Origin: Stomoxys calcitrans
Taxonomy: Eukaryota > Arthropoda > Insecta > Diptera > Muscidae
Length of the DNA: 64,000 nucleotides
Direction: 5' to 3'
Assembly (NCBI RefSeq): GCF_963082655.1
Contig: NC_081552.1
Coordinates: 96,549,922 to 96,613,921, forward strand
Part shown: one piece after another, positions 57,101 to 64,000 of the stretch
Position numbering within the stretch: position 1 is the stretch's first letter
Layout of the letters: every line of letters begins with the position of its first letter
The notes under the pieces: model-generated
Database searches by the model: none
The model's input: only the letters and a program-made list of their open reading frames with translations
Told to the model about the DNA's origin: nothing
Translations under genes and position numbers: made by a program

Positions 57101-57207
57101 TCCTGTACCAGCGCGACCGAGCAACCAGTGCTGCGCATGACATGACCCAACTCCTGCGTCACCGCTCTAGACCGCTGGCAATTAAATTGAAAAAATTTAA
57201 TTCCCAT
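54112..57207 (-). CDS. R1-clade-like LINE ORF2: endonuclease/reverse transcriptase (1031 aa)
   Basis: The protein would nick target DNA and prime reverse transcription from the nick. Residues 1-222 are an APE-type endonuclease: QEP with catalytic Glu at about 36, LDAN at 129-132 and SDH at 214-216. The RT spans about 430-760, with GISLLPVLAKVLERI (517-531), VDFKGAFD (581-588) and YADD (667-670). A C-terminal zinc-binding motif C960-x-C962-x7-H970-x4-C975 follows. No RNase H is seen. The start ATG lies 8 nt after the ORF1 stop, so translation coupling or reinitiation is possible. No stop or frameshift occurs over 1031 codons, which suggests recent or ongoing activity. Confidence 0.85.
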   Translation of the reverse strand: MGIKFFQFNCQRSRAVTQELGHVMRSTGCSVALVQEPYVVDGSVVGLPGGMRVFTDSGGDSAIIVDDSDIDCTVVSYSQWGVCICAEGRCGKMFLASIYCRFSADLEPYLGYMDTVLLLASSNPLILSLDANATSPMWFSKMTQHSLGHENRHRGQLLSEWLTLNDVGVLNVPSEKYTFDGPSGVSDIDVTAANGAAFTAYQFRWRVCDEWGSSDHNPIEIMVTSRDRRTRVTTERSRCWKDRDVNLDLYVESFRETASALSLDDFRALTIDDQIAKVDEWMSAVNDALLGRRRKAKPSKVKWWTRELETMRRNVRRLRKRFQRARSSNAEDLVSRRNDYLSNLRTYKQLLIRSKEDHFRRFVQDNRDDPWGKVYRVCRRGGQQGSSQGDLGGFRVGDNVLTSWNECARVLMGTFFPDADDHEQAPSVEMIVPPPSLEKVEIVDSVCRLRSGRSPGMDGMTGQMCKSIWKAIPDHVELILTRCVEAGYFPRTWKCARVVVLLKSPDRLRSNPRSYRGISLLPVLAKVLERIMVTRFREGYEEGTSPYQFGFREEKSTVDAWIHVQNCVRESSAKYVLGIFVDFKGAFDYLSWRSVLTRLGDIGCRELSLWRSYFCDRRACVVGASDTVWKDIQRGCPQGSICAPYIWNLMMDPLLGRLAESFKISAYADDLLILVEGDSRLALETRGELAMGIVREWSDRVGVDVAEDKTVTMLLKGILSRNRPPTIRSGRASIRNVALVKYLGVTVSERMGFLVHLDRVKEKMTGVAGMVKRVLRSDWGLSRRAVRSIYGGLFVACATYGAPVWHGIAAAVLGRKKILSCQRVAMLACLPVCRTVSTDALQVLLGAPPLDLLVSYMAVLYSVKKGIPLVREDWLTASELADGDIRRLKTLLLERLDDRWRTRWTNSDNGRVTYEFIRDATFVRDRPDFGFGLSLGFILTGHGSFNAFLHQRNLSATDLCDCGRREDWRHVLTECPYYADIRDLGAMGISEAVWDFTRALEDETTVARLATFSREVFLRRRTRLSGGMNAR

Positions 57208-57215
57208 GACGATCT

Positions 57216-58112
57216 TTAATGCCTAGCATTCGCCCTAGCCGCCAAACCAGCATAAATTGGACAGGCCGCGGAGATCATCATATGATCCGCCGGCAACCCC
57301 TTAAACGCACAATTGCGACAGTGCACGGGGTTCGGACAGGCCGAAGCCACATGTCCGCCCAGTCCACAACGGCGACAAACATCGCCCTGCACGCGGCAAT
57401 CCCTCACCCTGTGGTCGAATCCCATGCACCGATGGCATGCGAAGACCGCATCCTGCATCCGGGCGATGAAGCGGAACCACTTCACATAAACGCCCTCCTC
57501 GCACAACTTGTCTGCCACCCTCGGAGTGCACTTCAGGGTGACATTGGCAGCGCCACCCTCCGGCTTCCAAGGCGCGGAAGCCAGACGCACCGACCGACGG
57601 TACACCTCCTCAGTCATCGTCTCCTTCAGATTGAGGGAGTACAGCTCCGCCACGAACTCATCGGGAGTTATGGCAGCATGTACCCCCCTTACAACGACCT
57701 TCGGGCCCAGCTTCTCGCGGACCTCCACCTCCAATCCCACCTCCGCGAACTTGCCGTTCGCCCTGATCCGCTCCCTCTCAGCCACCGACGGGGTGCGGAT
57801 AACCGCTCCGCCATCCCGAGTCGGCCGGACACCATGGACCCTCACACCAAGTGTAGGGCCCACCTCCTCCACCACCTCCTCCACCACCTTCTTCACGACC
57901 TCAGCCGAAGTCGTCACCGCCTTCCCCTTGCCCTTCACCACCACCGACCATGTCTCCACCGGCTTCACAACCGGCACAGACGGGGCGGCAGCGACAGCGA
58001 CAGCAACGGGGGCAGCGGGGGCAACAAATGTGCCAGTTCTCGCGTTCACAGCCCCGGGGGGCTGTGAACGTTTTCTAATCTCATTTAAACTCCTTATTGC
58101 AAAAGTCAGCAA
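57216..58112 (-). pseudogene. R1-clade-like LINE ORF1, 5' truncated with a Helitron-supplied start
   Basis: The frame encodes 298 residues, but 1-14 (MLTFAIRSLNEIRK) are read from Helitron sequence and 15-24 from the junction palindrome. True ORF1 begins near NARTGTFVAP. Three zinc knuckles lie at C226-C239, C246-C259 and about C265-C284, the arrangement typical of R1/jockey-type ORF1 RNA-binding proteins. An Ala/Val/Pro-rich N-terminal part precedes them. R1-type ORF1 proteins are usually considerably longer, consistent with loss of the N-terminus. The fused frame is probably accidental. Confidence 0.75.
58043..58070. repeat. 28-bp near-perfect palindrome at the LINE 5' junction
   Basis: The 13-bp arms CGTTCACAGCCCC (58043-58055) and GGGGCTGTGAACG (58058-58070) are perfectly complementary around GG. 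One arm is LINE ORF1 coding sequence; Helitron sequence starts right after the other. Confidence 0.85.
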
Positions 58113-58615
58113 ATATGTCCGGTTTAGGGTATTGGCCCTAAAAACTATAAATATTTTGTTCCACTCTCTTTACGACCCAAATTGTCTTGGTGAGCAAATA
58201 CGTCTTATTTGGGGGTTGTTATGGTGGTGGGACGTCCGCTAGATAATTGGTCCCTAATGTTGGTATCAGATACGTGATCTACTCCCACATACCTTTAATT
58301 TGAGCTCCATATTTCCATAGTCGGCAAACATGACCGGCGTGGGAGTGTTTTGGGGGATGGACGGCCACTCAGTGAGTTGGCCTTGAAAATATATAGACAA
58401 TTTTCCCAAATATTGATATCAGATTTGTGCTTTACTCCCAAATACCTTTCATTTGAGCCCTATTTGGCTATGGTCGTAAATGTGTCCTCTTTGGGGGAGG
58501 TTTTTGGGGAGAGGCGGCCCCCAAACACTTGATCTAATATTTGGATATAAGATTCTAATTCTACACTAAAATACTTTTTATTTAAGCCCCATATTCCCAT
58601 GGTCATGGGTCAGGG
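58071..58615 (-). mobile_element. Helitron fragment, reverse
   Basis: The units in minus orientation ('ttctaatctcatttaaactc', 'tttgagctccatatttccat') closely match 36000-36350 in copy H6. It ends at 'cccatattcccatggtca'. The left Helitron piece before the LINE ends with 'cccatggtcagtaaat' in the same orientation. Confidence 0.65.
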
Positions 58616-58815
58616 TAAGGGTCGTCATGACATTTTAAGTCGATCTAGCCATGTCCGTCCGTCTGTCGAAAGCCAGTTAACTTTCGAAGAAGTAAAGCTA
58701 GGCGCCTGAAATTTTTTCAGAAGTATATCTTTTTAATGTAGGTCGGTTAGGGTTGTAAATGGACCAAATCGGTCGACGTTTATTAGATATAGCTCAGATA
58801 TAAATCGGAAATCAA
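58616..58815 (+). mobile_element. DINE-like fragment
   Basis: 'gtcgatctagccatgtccgt', 'cgaagaagtaaagctaggcg' and 'tgtaggtcggttagggttgt' are the family 1 segment around the GTCY tract. Both ends are missing. Confidence 0.65.
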
Positions 58816-58829
58816 CCTCTTGTTCCAGT

Positions 58830-59890
58830 GTTTCCCCACGTTGTCCACACATTCTCACACTTCTAAATATATCTCACCCTAATAGTTCTCAAAGAAATGA
58901 GAACCTTAAGTGGAACTCCTTTTGACTGCCAGTGCAGGACATACACACTGCAGATATTCTATAGTCTCTTCATTCTCGATGTCCTCACAGCTTCTGCAGA
59001 AGTCGTTACTTGCAACCTTCAGTCTGTCAGAATGTTTTCTGATTAGACTGTGACCTGTCATGACGGACACAATGACTGAGACGTCTGTTCTATTCAGCGA
59101 CAGAAAGGCGGTAGACCTCTTCAGACTAGAATTGAGTTCACAAACCCCTTTTTGACTACCTGCAATTCGTTACACTTCGGGCCTGATCCTGAAGACCTAG
59201 CTTACATGTCGGTAGAGGCATATCCACAGATTCCAGATAACATGAAATGTGTAAGGTAGTTCCTAGTCTTGCAAGCTCGTCCACTCAACAATTCCCTGGG
59301 CCCGGCACGGGATAGCTGTGAGTACCACACAGGCTGGAATATTGAGCCCGGCACCTAAAACAGATCAGTTTTGAACTGTTCAGCCATCTCGTTGAGAAAT
59401 CTGCGACGATCGAGTGCGGTTTTTAAATTCAGAAATACGTTCCCCAGGGATTTGATAGCGGTCTGAAAATATATTTATGCCAATCGTCATTATGACATTA
59501 TGCCTTAGCCATTCCACCACCTTCGCTTGATGCAGTCGTCGGGTACCCTTCTCGATATGACCAGTCCTAGTTCTTCAGAGCATAGAGCCCACCTGGCCGT
59601 CTAGTTTGGTACCATCCCTATAGAAATATATGTAACTTCTATTACCAGGGATATTCTAATTTCAATTGGTTCTCTCAGGAATCAGGGTACAGCACTTTTT
59701 ATCAAAAGCGTCTCAGGCAATGTGTAATTCTCACAGCCTGGAACATTGGGCGTTGTATCAACGATAACACATTGTCCGTAGCCGCCACATGACCAAAGAG
59801 AAGTTGCCTTAGCCTTACAGCAGTGGTCGCAGCAATTTGTCTAGCCACAATGTCCATAGCCATTAGGTGTAGCATTAAATTCAAATTCGA
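58830..59890 (-). mobile_element. LINE-A fragment, copy 3
   Basis: The minus strand reads from NLMLHLMAMDIVARQIAATT (about 59880) through a degenerate RNase H region to the 'gtcatgacaggtcacagtct' segment encoding MTGHSL (about 59070) and a CxxC zinc region. Multiple stops are present. It lies head-to-tail with another LINE-A fragment. Confidence 0.6.
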
Positions 59891-61232
59891 TTTCTATGGC
59901 CACTGCAAGCGCATTTATTGACCAATTTTCGTCCATAGTGATACCACAGGAACAAAAGAAGGAAGATGCCTTCTAGTTCCTACCGTTAAACCATCTAGAT
60001 TGTTTTAAAAAGCCCAATTACTTGGGAATGTCAACATCCGCTAAATCAGACAGGTTCTCAAAGAAATAAGAAGCTAAAGCGACAATCTATCTGACTGCTT
60101 GTGCTGGACACACACACAAAGGGGGAACTAAAGTCTCTTCCACTTCGATGCCCCCACAGCATCTGCAAAAGTCGTTGCTGGCAACCTACAGTCTGTCAGC
60201 ATGTTTTCCGATTAGACAGTGACCTGTCATGACGGACACAATAACTGAGACACAACAGGTGAATTTTGAACTGTTCAGTTCTCCAGGAGTTTTATGGCTG
60301 CCTGGCAGTCTGAGAAGATATTTATGCCAATCGTTGTTATGACGTTATATCTTAGCCATTACACCACTTCCTTAATTGCAAGGATCTCCACTTTATACAC
60401 ACTGCAGAGGTCGGGTAACCTTTTCGATATGACCAGTTCCAGATCTTTAGAGTACACCCCAAAGTCCGCCTGGTCGTCCATTTTGGAACACAATGTCCAG
60501 AAGCATTAGATGTAGCATTAAAGTGAGTACATCAGATGACGTCGTCCTCAGTGCGGCTGTGATGCACAAACAAGCCATACATTGGATCCGGTTCGTGGAC
60601 TTTTGAAAAACCGTCCAGCAGACCACAACATCATATAGCATTATAGGTCTGACAACTGCAGTGTATACCCAATGCATGACGCGCCGTCTAAACCCCCAAC
60701 TCTTGCCAATGGCTCTCTCGCAGATATATAGGGCAAGAGTTGCCATTCTTGCCCTTTCCAAAATGTTGGATTTTTAGTTCAATTTCCTGTCCAGCTAAAC
60801 ACATAGTTATTTTGCTCTTTCATTAAATGGAACATTCTCTCCTTCCAAACCCCAACTCTTACCAATGGCTCTCTTGCAGATATATAGGGCAAGAGTTGCC
60901 TTTCTTGCCCATTCCAAATTGGTGAATTTTTAGTTCAATTTCCTGTCCAGCAAAACACCTAGTTATTTTGCTCTTACTGTAAATGGAACATTATCTCCTT
61001 CCAAGGAGACAGGTTCCACTCTAGGCAACTTGTATCTCCTGCTAAAAAGAACTACTTCTGTCTTGTACAGATTTATACCTAGACAACTGTCGGTAGCCCA
61101 CTTCGCTATTGCATGTAGAGCTTCCTGAAGTATGTCCCTTAGAGTGCTGGGAAACTTTCCCTCAACCACTATTGCTACGTCATCAACATACGCGATCAAC
61201 TTCTCAAGAGTCTTCAGAATAAAGGATGACAG
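59891..61232 (-). mobile_element. LINE-A fragment, copy 4
   Basis: The minus strand reads YVDDVAIVVEGKFPSTLRDI (about 61190; YVDD in place of YADD), RT C-terminal half (GFRRRVMHWVYTAVVRPIML, about 60690), a jump from RT straight to RNase H at about 60490 (deletion), and the 3' UTR to about 59895. An internal tandem duplication of about 150 bp covers about 60700-60995 ('aatggctctct', 'cagatatatagggcaagag'). The upstream side is cut by the 3' end of LINE-B. Confidence 0.65.
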
Positions 61233-61234
61233 AC

Positions 61235-61253
61235 TAGTAGTAGTAGTAGTAGT
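61235..61253 (-). repeat. (TAC)n tail of LINE-B
   Basis: About six TAG units on the plus strand form the 3' tail of LINE-B, marking its junction with LINE-A. Confidence 0.8.
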
Positions 61254-61405
61254 AAGGTATCTTTATTCAGATAAATTCGAGAGCTTAATACAATTTACAT
61301 TATTTTACATTTCTAAATTTTGTGAATATTAGTCTGAAAAAAGATTTTACGGCTGTGACAATGTTGTCGTGAGCCGGTGCTAGTAACATTACATAATTCA
61401 TAATA

Positions 61406-64000
61406 TTATCGATATTCATTTATTATAAGTTTACGATATTGAGTCGCAGACTTCAGGTATGAGATAAGTTTTGGCCAGTCATCTATTTGGTTTCCATCAA
61501 GTATTTCAATAATTTCGGTATGCGTTAGGAATGGTTTTCCAAACACTCGATCTCTGATTTCTCTCAGAATAGGACAGTTTCCAAGGAAGTGATTTAGGTT
61601 TTCCAGCTCCCGGAGATTGCAGAGTGTGCATAGTGCGTTTTCTTCAGTAGCTCCGTTTGTACTGCCGTTTAAATAAATCAAATCGCATCTCGCTTTTAAA
61701 ATCCATGTTATCTCCGATTGAGTATAGCAGCCATTCATGTACGATAGGCAGCGTGTATAATCTAGATATTTGTATATCCTAGTGTCACTTTCTCTTGCCC
61801 TTTCAATATTACTGAGTTTACTTGCTTTCTTCAGTTTTAAAGTAAGGCGCATAAAGGTTGATAGCCAGGTGTGTTCCGGTGTGTCGTTGGTAATTGGAGT
61901 TTCCTCCATTTCCACCAATTGATCGTTAATTGACTTTGCCCAAAATATATTTTTTGATAATATTAATTTGGTTAGAAAATTTGGTAAACGATTACTATCG
62001 TATTTAAACATCGTGCTATATATATAGTTAAGATGCAATTGTAAGGTATACATATGGCCGCTTTCCACGTTCGTTTCAATGTCTATTGCATAATTTGGGG
62101 TGCTTTCTGGTAACTTCAGGATTCGCTTCAGGAAGTATCTTTGTAGCTTGTCCACTTCGTCAAAGCATCCAAATCCCCAAACTTGGGCTGCATATCCTTG
62201 AATTGACCGACAAACTGCTTGAAAAAGTTTCCATTTCATTTCAAGGTTTATATTATTTTTTTGAAGGAAGTTTTTCCACGTAGAATTTATCGCCGCTTTT
62301 GCTTGTGTAATTCGACTACTGACATGTCGCTTAAAGCTTAGTCTTGGGGTCAGTACAACTCCAAGGTATGTATATTCGGAGACAATCTCAATCTCTTGTC
62401 CTTTGTAGAACCATTTTTCCCTGTCTGACAATCGCCCTTCATTTCTGAAAACCATTATCTTTGACTTGGACATATTTAGTTCCATATTCCATAGTTTGCA
62501 GTATTCTTCCAGGTTGATGATCATGTTTTGAAGGGAATTTATGTCACCCGACAATATTACAATATCGTCCGCGTACATTAATACACGAACGTTTTTTCCT
62601 TCTACATCAATACCTCCTTCTAGATGTTCATGCAGGTCATTTAGGTATAAAGCAAAGAGAAGTGGCGAAAGAAGGCAGCCTTGTTTAACACCAGACACTG
62701 TTTCGAAATCCTGTGAGAGTTCTTCTCCGTTCCATATTGTGCATTTTGTGTTTTGGTAAATGGCTTCTATCATATTTATAAATTTGGATGAGACTCGGTT
62801 AAGATAAAGCTTGTATATCAATGATTTTCTGCAGACCTTGTCGAAAGCTGCTCGGAAGTCAACAAAAAATGCATAGACTTTCTTCTTTTCCGCTAATTTT
62901 AAACTTACTATTGCAACTATGTTGTACACATTGTCCGCTGTGCAGTAATTTTTCCGGAACCCTGCCTGATATTCTTCCATTATTTGGTTTTCTTCAACCC
63001 ATGACGTGAGCCTATAATTCAGGATGCCCATCAGAATTTTTGCAGCTGTGTTCATAAACGATATAGCTCTATAATTACAAGGATCATTTATATTTCCTTT
63101 TTTATGAATTGGGTAAATTATAGATCTTATCAGCGACTCATCAATAATGCTGTTGTCATAGAAGTTTGTAAAAACTCGCGCCACTTCAACAAGGAATTGC
63201 TCTGATGCGTTCACATAGAACTCATATGGAATCCTGTCGTCACCAGGAGCTTTATGAGGTTTTACTCTACCTAAGACATGTTGTATATCTGTTACTGTGA
63301 TTTCTCTATCTAGATATGCATCAAAAATTAGCGGTTTCGCGTACTGTATGTCTTGAGACATTTGAGTAGGATTCAGAAGGTCGCAGAAATAGTCTCTGAA
63401 CATTTCTGGTGTTATAGCGTTTCCAATTCTATGTTCCTTGTTATTAATCTTTTTTGCTAAATTCCACCATTCCTTTGTGCAGTTTGTCCTTTGAATTTTG
63501 ATAGACAAACGGTCATAATATGCATGCTTAGCCGATAGACAAACTTCTCTTAATTTTTTCTTAGCTTGTATATATTCATTTTTATGCTGTATTGTGTTTG
63601 ACTTTCGGTATTTATTTAAGCATTTATATGCTTTTCTCTGGGCCCAATAACAACTAAGATTAAACCAAGGATTTTTTTTTAAGAGTGAATGCTTTGGGGG
63701 TTTTTTTTCTGATGACGCCTTGATAATGTTATTTAGGTCTTTGATACCAACCACAGTTTCTCGCTCATTAATTCTTTCCAAATTTGCGTTAAGCTTGTTT
63801 CGATATATGTTTTTGTTTTGCTGATTCCATATTAATTGCGGGAGTAGGCTTAGCTTGCAATAATTGTGTTGTAAGGAATGTATTTTTAGCTGTAGGGCGA
63901 TAGGTAAGTGATCTGACCACGGCATTTCCTCTACTCGAAAACTAACAACATTTTCCAAAATGGCGCTGGAGACCGCACAGAGATCAATGACCGAAGAGCC
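61406..64000 (-). CDS. LINE-B ORF2 (endonuclease C-terminus and reverse transcriptase), partial
   Basis: The frame is open from the window edge to the stop at 61406, so the true start lies outside. The first residues read GSSVIDLCAVSSAI, followed by PWSDHLPIALQL, the end of an APE-type endonuclease. Numbering from the TTG at 63958, the RT has NYRAISFMNTAAKILMGI (about 295), FVDFRAAFD (365-373), GVKQGCLLSPLLFALYLNDL (423-442) and YADD (462-465), all intact. A CTLC...NHFLGNC zinc-binding motif lies near the C-terminus. No RNase H is seen. No internal stops over 864 codons suggests a young copy. Confidence 0.85.
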   Translation of the reverse strand, partial: GSSVIDLCAVSSAILENVVSFRVEEMPWSDHLPIALQLKIHSLQHNYCKLSLLPQLIWNQQNKNIYRNKLNANLERINERETVVGIKDLNNIIKASSEKKPPKHSLLKKNPWFNLSCYWAQRKAYKCLNKYRKSNTIQHKNEYIQAKKKLREVCLSAKHAYYDRLSIKIQRTNCTKEWWNLAKKINNKEHRIGNAITPEMFRDYFCDLLNPTQMSQDIQYAKPLIFDAYLDREITVTDIQHVLGRVKPHKAPGDDRIPYEFYVNASEQFLVEVARVFTNFYDNSIIDESLIRSIIYPIHKKGNINDPCNYRAISFMNTAAKILMGILNYRLTSWVEENQIMEEYQAGFRKNYCTADNVYNIVAIVSLKLAEKKKVYAFFVDFRAAFDKVCRKSLIYKLYLNRVSSKFINMIEAIYQNTKCTIWNGEELSQDFETVSGVKQGCLLSPLLFALYLNDLHEHLEGGIDVEGKNVRVLMYADDIVILSGDINSLQNMIINLEEYCKLWNMELNMSKSKIMVFRNEGRLSDREKWFYKGQEIEIVSEYTYLGVVLTPRLSFKRHVSSRITQAKAAINSTWKNFLQKNNINLEMKWKLFQAVCRSIQGYAAQVWGFGCFDEVDKLQRYFLKRILKLPESTPNYAIDIETNVESGHMYTLQLHLNYIYSTMFKYDSNRLPNFLTKLILSKNIFWAKSINDQLVEMEETPITNDTPEHTWLSTFMRLTLKLKKASKLSNIERARESDTRIYKYLDYTRCLSYMNGCYTQSEITWILKARCDLIYLNGSTNGATEENALCTLCNLRELENLNHFLGNCPILREIRDRVFGKPFLTHTEIIEILDGNQIDDWPKLISYLKSATQYRKLIINEYR

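Larger units (their letters stand above)
53349..58070 (-). mobile_element. R1-clade-like non-LTR retrotransposon, 5' truncated, ORF2 intact
   Basis: On the minus strand a truncated ORF1 with three CCHC-type knuckles is followed after 8 nt by a complete ORF2 (APE endonuclease, RT, C-terminal zinc motif, no RNase H) and about 760 bp of 3' UTR with no poly(A). ORF2 length and order fit the R1 clade. It is clearly more GC-rich than its surroundings. No 28S rDNA is seen at either end, so it is not in the R1 target. The 5' junction is marked by a 28-bp palindrome, and flanks on both sides are Helitron sequence. The 3' limit is approximate. Confidence 0.75.
61233..64000 (-). mobile_element. LINE-B: apparently intact non-LTR retrotransposon, cut by the window edge
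   Basis: The 3' end carries AATAAA-type sequence ('tgaataaagatacc') and a (TAC)n tail (61235-61253 read as TAG on the plus strand). About 150 bp of 3' UTR precedes the ORF stop. The 3' end abuts LINE-A copy 4 without a spacer, consistent with insertion into it. A microsatellite tail rather than poly(A) is typical of I-, CR1- and RTE-type LINEs; I cannot assign the clade. Confidence 0.75.

Noticed and set aside
57219..58242. Plus-strand frames of 282 and 244 codons opposite LINE ORF1
   Set aside because: They are antisense to the zinc-knuckle ORF1. Low-complexity Ser/Thr and His/Leu content reflects the complementary strand.

Overview
This window looks like nuclear DNA from a higher (calyptrate, probably muscid-like) fly. 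I see no host protein-coding gene, tRNA or rRNA gene, and no bacterial-type gene or CRISPR array. Most of it can be assigned to transposable elements: AT-rich rolling-circle (Helitron/Helentron-type) elements, non-LTR retrotransposons (LINEs), a deleted Tc1/mariner element present twice, a hAT-like MITE and a tRNA-derived SINE. The host assignment is an inference from element types. The DINE-like elements share with Drosophila INE-1/DINE-1 the 'ataaagtatatatattcttg' core, the 'catgtccgtc' block and a (GTCY)n microsatellite.

Three DINE-like families are present. Family 1 begins TTTTTATACCCTCCACC and ends in a GC hairpin plus CTTTTACTTGTT. Family 2 begins TATACCCACCACC and has the same kind of 3' hairpin. 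Family 3 ends GGTGGTGGGTTCCCAAGATT plus hairpin. Families 1 and 2 carry central tandem repeats, about 153 bp per unit in family 1. A separate Helitron-like family starts TC(TTATATATA), ends CTAG next to a T, and is built of 110-135 bp G/C-run-rich units.

Layout: 0-12.3 kb holds a complete minus-strand Helitron, four family 1 copies and a DINE/Helitron chimera. 13-14.2 kb is family 2. 14.25-20.26 kb is a dead minus-strand LINE (LINE-C) containing a 1.5-kb tandem duplication with a mariner-type foldback element exactly at the junction. 20.6-23.6 kb holds DINE copies and a LINE-A fragment. 23.6-39.6 kb is a dense nest of Helitrons and DINEs, including one Helitron with a paralogous empty site in the same window. 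39.6-43.1 kb holds DINE copies, one inserted in another. 43.1-45.8 kb is LINE-A, split by a second copy of the mariner foldback element. 45.8-49 kb holds a degenerate LINE split by a hAT-like MITE. 49.3-52.7 kb holds inverted DINEs, a family 2 copy and a SINE. 52.7-58.6 kb holds an R1-clade-like LINE with an intact 1031-codon ORF2 between Helitron pieces. 58.8-61.2 kb holds LINE-A fragments. 61.2-64 kb holds a LINE (LINE-B) with an ORF open to the window edge.

The genes do not form a cellular pathway. The R1-like ORF2 and LINE-B are the only coding sequences that look undamaged. The interest lies in the rearrangements: MITE-bounded duplication, head-to-tail Helitron joints, foldback structures, a palindrome at a LINE 5' junction, and empty/occupied paralogous sites.
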